Shown in pieces: positions 57,822-64,000 of a stretch of DNA of 64,000 nt. Position numbers and translations under genes: made by a program. The first letter of the stretch is position 1, and the number at the start of each line of letters is the position of its first letter. The DNA lies in assembly GCF_007829885.1 (NCBI RefSeq), contig NZ_VIWW01000001.1, positions 4,526,001 to 4,590,000 on the forward strand. The letters are read 5' to 3'. The DNA is from Streptomyces brevispora (GTDB lineage: Bacteria > Actinomycetota > Actinomycetes > Streptomycetales > Streptomycetaceae). The notes under the pieces are model-generated. The model was not told the origin of the DNA. It ran no database searches and saw only the letters and a list, made by a program, of their open reading frames with translations.

Positions 57822-59689
57822 CGGGTGCTGTTCCCTTCGGCGGGGGCGTCCGCGCCCGCGACGTCATCGGCCGGTGTGACCGCTGCGGTCACACCGGTGA
57901 GGTCCTCGCCAGAAGGGCTCTCCGCGCCCGACATCAGCAGGGCGTACTCGGCATTGCCGCGCAGCAGTTCCTGGTGGGTGCCGACCGCGCTGATCCGGCC
58001 CTCCGACAGCAGCGCCACCCGGTCCGCGAGCATCACGGTGGACGGCCGGTGGGCCACCACCACCGCCGTGGTCTCCCGCAGCACACTGCGCAGCGCGGCC
58101 TCGACGAGCGTCTCCGTGTGCACGTCCAGCGCGGAGAGCGGGTCGTCGAGCACCAGGAAGCGCGGCCGGCCGACGACGGCGCGGGCCAGCGCGAGACGCT
58201 GCCGCTGACCGCCGGAGAGGCTCAGCCCCTGTTCGCCGACCTGGGTGTCGACCCCGTGCGGCAGATCGTGGACGAAGTCGGCCTGTGCGACCGAGAGCGC
58301 CCGCCGCAACTCGTCGTCACCGGCCCCCTCGGCGCCCATCAGGACGTTCTCCCCGACACTCGCGGAGAAGAGCGTCGGCTCCTCGAACGCCACGGACACC
58401 AGCTCCCGCAGCCGCTCGCGCGGCATCGAGGTGATGTCCTCGCCGTCCAGGGTGATCCGCCCCGAAGTGGCGTCGTGCAGCCGGGGCACGAGCGCGGTGA
58501 GCGTGGTCTTGCCGCAGCCCGTGGCCCCGACCAGGGCCATCGTCTCGCCGGGACGGATCCGCAGATCGATCCGGGCCAGCACGGGGACGGAACCCTCCTC
58601 CGCGTCCGGGTAACGGAACTCCACCCCCTCGAAGACCATGCCGCCGTGACGTTCCCGGTCCCCGTCGGCGTCCTCGCGGTACGCGGAGGTGTCCTCCTCC
58701 TCGGCCACGTCCATCACCTCGAAGAACCGCGCGGTCGCCGACGCCGACTCCTGGCTCATCGCCAGCAGGAAGCCGATCGACTCGACCGGCCAGCGCAGCG
58801 CCAGCGCCGTGGAGAGGAAGGCGACCAGCGTGCCCGCCGAAAGGCCGCCGTCCGCGACCTCGATCGTGCCGAGCACCAGTGCCGCCCCGATGGCGATTTC
58901 CGGGATCGTCGTGATGAGCGCCCAGATGCCCGCGAGCAGCCGCGCCTTGTCCAGCTCCGTGGCGCGCAGCCGCTGCGAGAGGGCCCGGAACGCGAGGGCC
59001 TGGCTGCGGTGCCGTCCGAAGCCCTTGACGATACGGATGCCGAGCACGCTCTCCTCGACCACCGTCGTCAGATCGCCGACCTGGTCCTGGGCCCTGCGCG
59101 CCACCAGCGCGTACTTCGACTCGAAGACCGAGGAGGCGATCACCAGCGGCACGACGGGGACGAGCAGCACCAGGCCGAGTGTCCACTCCTGGGCCAGCAG
59201 AATCACGAAACCGACCACGATCGTGGTCGAGTTGACCACCAGATAGGTCAGGGGGAAGGCCAGGAACATCCGCACCAGCATCAGGTCGGTGGTCCCGCGC
59301 GACAGCAGCTGGCCCGATGGCCAGCGGTCGTGGAAGGACACCGGCAGTCGTTGCAGATGCCGGTAGAGGCCGGCCCGCATCGACGCCTCGACACCGGACA
59401 GCGGACGCGCCACCACCCAGCGCCGGATGCCGAACAAGAACGCCTCGGCGATCCCGAGCAGCAGCAGATACAGTGCGCCCAGCCAGACCCCGCCGGGATC
59501 CCGGTGGGCGACCGGGCCGTCGACCATCCACTTCAGCACGAGCGGGATCACCAGGCCGAGGCACGAGGCGACGACCGCGACCAGGACCGCGATGGACAGC
59601 CGGGCCCGTACCGGCTTCACGTACGGCCACAGCCGCATCAGGGTGAGCACGGCGGACCGGTCCTTGGGCACTGCATGTTGTTCGGGCAT
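57818..59689 (-). CDS. ABC exporter half-transporter with a degenerate catalytic site (first gene)
   Basis: A 623-residue TMD-NBD protein. TMD residues 25-320; NBD with Walker A LVGATGCGKTTLTALV, canonical signature LSLSGGQRQRLALAR, and Walker B FLVLDDPLSALDVH, where the usual catalytic Glu is Asp. Its partner keeps Glu but has a variant signature (ISAGQ), so the heterodimer would have one consensus and one degenerate ATP site, as in TM287/288-like exporters. It is translated first and couples to the partner gene. An Ala/Asp-rich tail (VTAAVTPADDVAGADAPAEG) follows. Confidence 0.92.
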   Translation of the reverse strand: MPEQHAVPKDRSAVLTLMRLWPYVKPVRARLSIAVLVAVVASCLGLVIPLVLKWMVDGPVAHRDPGGVWLGALYLLLLGIAEAFLFGIRRWVVARPLSGVEASMRAGLYRHLQRLPVSFHDRWPSGQLLSRGTTDLMLVRMFLAFPLTYLVVNSTTIVVGFVILLAQEWTLGLVLLVPVVPLVIASSVFESKYALVARRAQDQVGDLTTVVEESVLGIRIVKGFGRHRSQALAFRALSQRLRATELDKARLLAGIWALITTIPEIAIGAALVLGTIEVADGGLSAGTLVAFLSTALALRWPVESIGFLLAMSQESASATARFFEVMDVAEEEDTSAYREDADGDRERHGGMVFEGVEFRYPDAEEGSVPVLARIDLRIRPGETMALVGATGCGKTTLTALVPRLHDATSGRITLDGEDITSMPRERLRELVSVAFEEPTLFSASVGENVLMGAEGAGDDELRRALSVAQADFVHDLPHGVDTQVGEQGLSLSGGQRQRLALARAVVGRPRFLVLDDPLSALDVHTETLVEAALRSVLRETTAVVVAHRPSTVMLADRVALLSEGRISAVGTHQELLRGNAEYALLMSGAESPSGEDLTGVTAAVTPADDVAGADAPAEGNSTR

Positions 59690-59864
59690 CAGGGGCGAGC
59701 CTACGGTTCACCACTGACATCCCTCATCCTTTTTTCTCGCCCGGCCGCGGTCCGGCGGGGCGACGGCCCCCTACGTCGTAGCGCCCCATCAACCGATCGG
59801 CTGATGACGATTCGAGCGCGATGGCGGATGCCGCGTGCGGCCCTTCGCCCGGATGCTCGTGGAC

Positions 59865-60803
59865 ATGGCAATCATCGAAGTGAGCGGGGTGCACAAGGCC
59901 TACGCCGGACGCCCCGCGGTGGACGGGGTGAGCCTCACCGTCGACGAGGGGGAGATCTTCGGGATTCTCGGCCCCAACGGTGCGGGCAAGACCACCACCG
60001 TCGAATGTGTCGAGGGACTGCGGGTCCCCGACTCCGGTACGGTCCGGGTCGCCGGGCTCGACCCCGTCGCCGACCACGACCAGGTGACCCTGCTGCTCGG
60101 CGCCCAGCTCCAGGAGAGCGAACTCCAGCCCAAGATCACGGTGGGTGAGGTGCTGGAGCTGTACAGCGCGTTCTACCCGAACCCCGCCGACTGGCGGTCG
60201 CAGGCGGAGCGGCTCGGCCTGCACACCAAGCTGACCACCCGGTACGGCCGGCTCTCCGGCGGCCAGAAGCAGCGGCTGTCGATCGCGCTCGCGCTCGTCG
60301 GGAATCCCCGGGTCGTGGTCCTCGACGAGCTGACCACCGGGCTCGATCCACGGGCCCGGCGCGACACCTGGCAGCTGATCGAGGACGTACGGGACAGCGG
60401 CGTCACGGTCCTGCTCGTCACGCACTTCATGGAGGAGGCCCAGCGGCTCTGCGACCGGATCGCCGTGATCGACAAGGGCAGGGTCGTCGCCCTCGACACC
60501 CCGTCCGGGCTGATCGCCAGGGCCGGGAGCTCCACGGTCATCTCCTTCACACCCTCGCGGCCGCTCGACGACGCCGAGCTGGCGCGGCTGCCCGGCGCGG
60601 CCTCGTGCGAGAGCCGCAACGGCCGGATCGTCATCAACGGCACCGACGAGACCGTCAACGCCGTGATCTCGCTGCTGGCCCGGCTCCGCGTCACCGCGCA
60701 CCAGTTGCGCGTCGCCGAAGCCACTCTGGACGACGCCTTCCTCGACCTCACCGGACAACCCGGCCCCGCGCAGCGGCACCAACTCACGGAACGGGCAGTC
60801 TGA
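59865..60803 (+). CDS. ABC transporter ATP-binding protein
   Basis: A 312-residue ATPase with Walker A GPNGAGKTTTVE, signature RLSGGQKQRLSIAL and Walker B VVVLDELTTGLDPRAR. In this Walker B, Leu follows DE where Pro is usual (DEP). The C-terminal domain (RPLDDAELARLPGAASCESR) is as in DrrA/CcmA-type subunits. ATG 59865 (MAIIEVSGVHKAYAG) is the conserved start. The permease gene begins 1 bp after its stop, then a NarL-type two-component pair follows, so the transporter may be made with its sensor. Substrate unknown; drug or antibiotic export is common. Confidence 0.92.
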   Translation: MAIIEVSGVHKAYAGRPAVDGVSLTVDEGEIFGILGPNGAGKTTTVECVEGLRVPDSGTVRVAGLDPVADHDQVTLLLGAQLQESELQPKITVGEVLELYSAFYPNPADWRSQAERLGLHTKLTTRYGRLSGGQKQRLSIALALVGNPRVVVLDELTTGLDPRARRDTWQLIEDVRDSGVTVLLVTHFMEEAQRLCDRIAVIDKGRVVALDTPSGLIARAGSSTVISFTPSRPLDDAELARLPGAASCESRNGRIVINGTDETVNAVISLLARLRVTAHQLRVAEATLDDAFLDLTGQPGPAQRHQLTERAV

Positions 60804-60804
60804 G

Positions 60805-61587
60805 ATGGCCACGGCGAACCCCGCCCCCGCGCCCCGCACCGCCCTTTCCGGTGCCTCGGTGGCGGTCCTGAAGTCCGAGACCCGGCTCTTCCTGCGGGAA
60901 CCCGGCAGCCTGTTCTGGATCATGGTCTTCCCGACCGTGCTGATGACGATCCTGGGACTGATCCCGTCCTTCCGGGACCCCGACGACGCACTCGGCGGCC
61001 GGCGCGTCATCGATCTGTACGTACCCGTGGCGGTGCTGCTCGCCATGATCATGGCCGGCCTCCAGGCCATGCCGCCCGTACTCACCGGCTATCGCGAGCG
61101 CGGCATCCTGCGCCGCATGTCCACCACACCGGTACGGGCCTTCGCCCTGCTCGGCGCGCAGATCGCGCTGCACGGAGTCGCCGCGCTCGGCTCCGCCCTG
61201 CTGGTGACGGCGGTCGGCCGGATCGCCTTCGGCGTGCGGCTGCCCAGACAGCCCTTCGGCTATCTGCTGGCCCTGCTGCTCGCCGTCGCCTGCGTGCTGG
61301 CCCTGGGCGCGCTGGTCTGCGCGGTCTCCCGCACCACCAGGATCGCGGGCGCCATCGGCTCGGTCGTCTTCTTCCCGATGATGTTCACCGCGGGTGTCTG
61401 GGTGCCGGTGCAGACGATGCCCGACACACTCCGGCACATCGTCCAGTTCACCCCGTTCGGCGCCGCCTCCCAGGCGCTGGACCAGGCCGCGGCCGGTGAC
61501 TGGCCGAACTGGGCGTACCTCGGTGTGGTGGCGCTGTGGACCGCGCTGGTGGCAGTGGCGGCCACCCGCACGTTTCGGTGGGAGTAG
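60805..61587 (+). CDS. ABC-2 type transporter permease
   Basis: A 260-residue membrane protein with six hydrophobic helices (about residues 38-60, 75-95, 115-140, 148-172, 178-200 and 232-252). It carries RETRLFLREPGSLFWIMVFP-like text at the N-terminus (VLKSETRLFLREPGSLFW) and TGYRERGILRRMSTTPVRAF, both typical of ABC2_membrane permeases. It forms the channel for the ATPase encoded immediately upstream. Confidence 0.92.
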   Translation: MATANPAPAPRTALSGASVAVLKSETRLFLREPGSLFWIMVFPTVLMTILGLIPSFRDPDDALGGRRVIDLYVPVAVLLAMIMAGLQAMPPVLTGYRERGILRRMSTTPVRAFALLGAQIALHGVAALGSALLVTAVGRIAFGVRLPRQPFGYLLALLLAVACVLALGALVCAVSRTTRIAGAIGSVVFFPMMFTAGVWVPVQTMPDTLRHIVQFTPFGAASQALDQAAAGDWPNWAYLGVVALWTALVAVAATRTFRWE

Positions 61588-61611
61588 GAGGATCCGGGGG
61601 AGACTTCACCC

Positions 61612-62892
61612 ATGAGCACGGGGGAGCGGGAAAGAGAAGTCGTGAAGCGGGTGGCGACGGCCGAGCAGTGGTGGGAGCGGTTCTTCCGGTACGGACCGTA
61701 CGGACTGCTCCTCCTGGCCACCGCGATCTCGGCCGTGTCCAGTTCACTCATCATGTCCCGCGCGGACGTGTACGCGGCCGCGGTCCTCGTCCCGGTGGCG
61801 CTCGTCCTCCAGCTCTGGTGGGGCCGCGTCGCCTCCGGACCGGGGTCACGGGCGGCGCAGTTCTACTTCGTCGCCCGCACCCTGCTGGCCTTCGGGCTGA
61901 CCTGGTGCAACCCGTTCTTCTCCATCTTCACGACGCTCGGCTACTTCGACGCCGGCCGGCTGCTTCCGCGACGGGCCATGCGGGCCGGGCTGCTGGCCAC
62001 CGCCGTCATCATGGCGGGCTCGCAGTCCGGCAGCGGTATGCCGCCGGCCAGTCCCATGAACTGGATCGCCTTCGTCATCCTCTTCGCCCTGCACGGGACG
62101 CTCACCATGATCTTCGCCCAGATCGGCGACCGGGAGGCGGAGCAGACCCGCACCCAGGCCGACACCATCGCCGCACTCGAATCCGCCAACGCCCGTCTCG
62201 AAAGGGCCATGGCGGAGAACGCCGGACTGCACGCCCAGCTCCTGGTCCAGGCCCGCGAGGCCGGGGTGGCCGACGAGCGGAGCCGGATGGCGGCCGAGAT
62301 CCACGACACCATCGCGCAGGGGCTGGCCGGCATCATCGCCCAGCTCCAGGTCGTGACGTCCGCGGCCGGCACCGATCCCGGGCCGGCCGGGGAACACCTC
62401 GTCCGGGCCCTCGCCCTCGCCCGGCACAGCCTGGGCGAGGCGCGCCGCTCGGTGCACAATCTGCTGCCCGCCGCGCTGGAGCACGACGACCTGCCGGGCG
62501 CCCTCGAGAAGACCGTCACCACCTGGTCCGAACGCACCGGCGTCCGCGCCGAGTTCACCGTCACCGGCACGGCCGAGCCGCTGCACGACGAGATAGGCGC
62601 CACCCTGCTCCGGATCGCCGAGGAGGCGCTCGCCAACGCCGGCCGCCACGCCGCCGCGTCCCGGGCCGGCGTCACCCTGTCCTACATGGGCGACGAGATC
62701 ACGCTGGACGTGCGGGACGACGGCCGCGGCTTCGACCCGCACGCGCTGCCGCCGTACCGGGGCGCCGGCGGATTCGGGCTCGGCGGCATGCGGGCACGCG
62801 CCGAACGCATCGCGGGCACGGTCGAGGTGGAGACCGGACACGGCCTCGGCACCGCGGTCTGCGCCCGGGTCCCGCTGGTCCGCAACGACTGA
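61612..62892 (+). CDS. NarL-type sensor histidine kinase
   Basis: A 426-residue kinase. The first half (residues 20-175) has five or six hydrophobic helices and no evident extracytoplasmic domain, so it may sense an intramembrane signal. A coiled-coil linker (IAALESANARLERAMAENAG) leads to HisKA_3 with phosphoacceptor His231 in RMAAEIHDTIAQGLAGII. HATPase follows (EEALANAGRHAAASR, DDGRGFDPHALP, GFGLGGMRARAE). It starts 24 bp after the permease stop, in the same operon, and likely senses the cargo or envelope stress. Its partner is the LuxR-type regulator. Confidence 0.93.
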   Translation: MSTGEREREVVKRVATAEQWWERFFRYGPYGLLLLATAISAVSSSLIMSRADVYAAAVLVPVALVLQLWWGRVASGPGSRAAQFYFVARTLLAFGLTWCNPFFSIFTTLGYFDAGRLLPRRAMRAGLLATAVIMAGSQSGSGMPPASPMNWIAFVILFALHGTLTMIFAQIGDREAEQTRTQADTIAALESANARLERAMAENAGLHAQLLVQAREAGVADERSRMAAEIHDTIAQGLAGIIAQLQVVTSAAGTDPGPAGEHLVRALALARHSLGEARRSVHNLLPAALEHDDLPGALEKTVTTWSERTGVRAEFTVTGTAEPLHDEIGATLLRIAEEALANAGRHAAASRAGVTLSYMGDEITLDVRDDGRGFDPHALPPYRGAGGFGLGGMRARAERIAGTVEVETGHGLGTAVCARVPLVRND

Positions 62893-62951
62893 GGCGGCTG
62901 CCGGACGACCTCTGGGACGGCACGGCCCCGGGCACAGTACGGTGGGCCGCT

Positions 62952-63602
62952 ATGGCTCAGGAACCCGCACGCGTCATCACGCTGATCGTCGTCGACGACC
63001 ACCCCGTCGTACGGAACGGACTGCGGGGCATGTTCGATTCGGCGGCGGAGTTCCGGGTGCTCGGCGAGGCGGCGGACGGTGTCGAGGGCGTCGAGATGGC
63101 CGTCCGGCTCGATCCCGACGTCGTCCTGATGGACCTTCGGATGCCCGGCGGCGGCGGAGTGGCGGCGATCACCGAACTGACCCGGCGCGGCGCCCGCTCC
63201 AGGGTCCTGGTCCTCACCACGTACGACACCGACTCCGACACCCTGCCAGCGATCGAGGCCGGGGCGACCGGATACCTGCTCAAGGACGCCCCGCGCGAGG
63301 AGCTGTTCACCGCGGTGCGCGCCGCCGCCGACGGCCGCACCGTCCTGTCGCCCGCCGTCGCCTCCCGGCTCATCTCACGGGTGCGCACCCCCCTCCCGTC
63401 CGGCAGCGAGACGCTCTCCGCGCGCGAGCGCGAAGTGCTCGAACTCGTCGCCAAGGGGACCTCGAACCGGGAGATCGCCGCCGTACTGTTCATCAGCGAG
63501 GCCACGGTGAAGACCCATCTCACCCATGTCTTCGCCAAGCTGGGCGCCAAGGACCGCGCGGCCGCCGTCGCCGTGGCGTACGACCGCGGCATCCTGGGCT
63601 GA
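62952..63602 (+). CDS. NarL/LuxR-family response regulator
   Basis: A 216-residue regulator. The receiver has Asp15/Asp16, phosphoacceptor Asp61 in VVLMDLRMPG, Thr in LVLTTYDTD and Lys in YLLKDAPREEL. The C-terminal LuxR-type HTH is LSAREREVLELVAKGTSNRE with FISEATVKTHLTHVFAKLG. It starts 59 bp after the kinase stop and is the last gene of the ABC/two-component operon. It is expected to activate the exporter genes upstream. Confidence 0.94.
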   Translation: MAQEPARVITLIVVDDHPVVRNGLRGMFDSAAEFRVLGEAADGVEGVEMAVRLDPDVVLMDLRMPGGGGVAAITELTRRGARSRVLVLTTYDTDSDTLPAIEAGATGYLLKDAPREELFTAVRAAADGRTVLSPAVASRLISRVRTPLPSGSETLSAREREVLELVAKGTSNREIAAVLFISEATVKTHLTHVFAKLGAKDRAAAVAVAYDRGILG

Positions 63603-63611
63603 CCTCCCGGC

Positions 63612-64000
63612 TCACTCCCGTACCCGCAGCAGCAGGACCGATCTCGCCGGCACCGTCAGGCCCGTGTCGCCCCGGTGGACGGTGCCCGGTGCGGCGGACT
63701 GGTCCTCCCGTGAGGTGTCCAGGACCAGTTCGTACGCCTGCGCCCACGGCGGTCCCGGCAGCCGGAAGTCCGCCGGGCGGTCACCGGCGTGCAGCACCGC
63801 CAGGAAGCTGTCGTCGGTCACCGGCTCGCCGCGGGCGTCCCGGCCCGGGATGTCGCGCCCGGAGAGGTAGAGCCCGACCGTCGCGGCCGGTGCGTACCAG
63901 TCCCCCTCCGTCATCTCGGCCCCCTGCCGGGTGAACCACGCCAGGTCCCGCAGCCCGTCCGGGGCCTGCGCCCGGCCGGAGAAGAACGCCCGGCGGCGCA
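63612..64000 (-). CDS. glgX: Glycogen debranching enzyme GlgX, C-terminal part (runs off the right edge)
   Basis: 129 codons plus one base of a gene that continues beyond the window. The visible protein reads RRAFFSGRAQAPDGLRDLAW then FTRQGAEMTEGDWYAPAATV, GLYLSGRDIPGRD, and SFLAVLHAGDRPADFRLPGP to the end. This matches the C-terminal beta-sandwich of GH13_11 debranching enzymes, which hydrolyse alpha-1,6 branches of phosphorylase-limited glycogen. The catalytic region is outside the window. It is convergent with the NarL-type regulator (9-bp gap). It fits functionally with glgP at 49374. Confidence 0.85.
   Translation of the reverse strand, partial: RRRAFFSGRAQAPDGLRDLAWFTRQGAEMTEGDWYAPAATVGLYLSGRDIPGRDARGEPVTDDSFLAVLHAGDRPADFRLPGPPWAQAYELVLDTSREDQSAAPGTVHRGDTGLTVPARSVLLLRVRE

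Overview
The window is chromosomal DNA of a Streptomyces-type actinomycete. The GC content is very high, third codon positions are almost always G or C, GTG starts are common, and the gene order is one I recognise from Streptomyces chromosomes: the filP/scy polarisome genes, mce and meaB, icmA, pyk/ackA/pta/pfkA, and the glgB-pep2-treS-glgE block facing glgP. I saw no rRNA, tRNA, CRISPR array, prophage or insertion sequence. Species cannot be named from sequence alone.

Layout. 1-1453: truncated ABC exporter pair. 1572-6547: filP and scy, the coiled-coil cytoskeleton genes of hyphal tip growth. 6792-9556: methylmalonyl-CoA epimerase, acetyl-CoA acetyltransferase and MeaB. 9786-12621: a secreted PepSY protein divergent from a two-component system whose sensor has a His/Asp-rich loop. 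12719-18045: two MarR regulators, three tandem AIM24 genes, two DUF3817 membrane proteins, a thiamine-binding-type protein, and a decayed ArsR/MFS divergent pair. 18120-19820: icmA, behind a perfect 24-bp palindrome. 20185-23467: a broken LamG/coiled-coil polymorphic toxin gene with an intact, probable immunity gene. 23513-28686: a TetR regulator, a thioredoxin-TPR protein, and a three-gene cell-surface cassette (DUF6230, DUF6114, secreted linker protein).

28781-34895: pyruvate kinase, acetate kinase and phosphotransacetylase on the minus strand, with 6-phosphofructokinase divergent. 35065-39761: an XRE regulator, then a CitA/DcuS-type sensor and regulator divergent from a DctA-type dicarboxylate symporter. 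39885-40634: MerR regulator plus thioredoxin. 40684-51977 and the right edge (63612-64000): a GlgE-pathway locus. TreS interconverts trehalose and maltose, Pep2 phosphorylates maltose, GlgE polymerises maltose-1-phosphate, GlgB branches the glucan, and GlgP and GlgX degrade it. 52193-55540: secreted alginate-lyase-like enzyme and a secreted M4 protease with a P-domain. 55917-63602: a heterodimeric ABC exporter, and an ABC-2 exporter followed by a NarL-type two-component system.

The best candidates for new biology are the degraded toxin with its retained immunity gene (20185-23467), the DUF6230/DUF6114/secreted-protein cassette (26051-28686), the PepSY/His-Asp-rich-sensor system (9786-12621), and several perfect operator-like palindromes next to regulator genes (18089, 24253, 10455).
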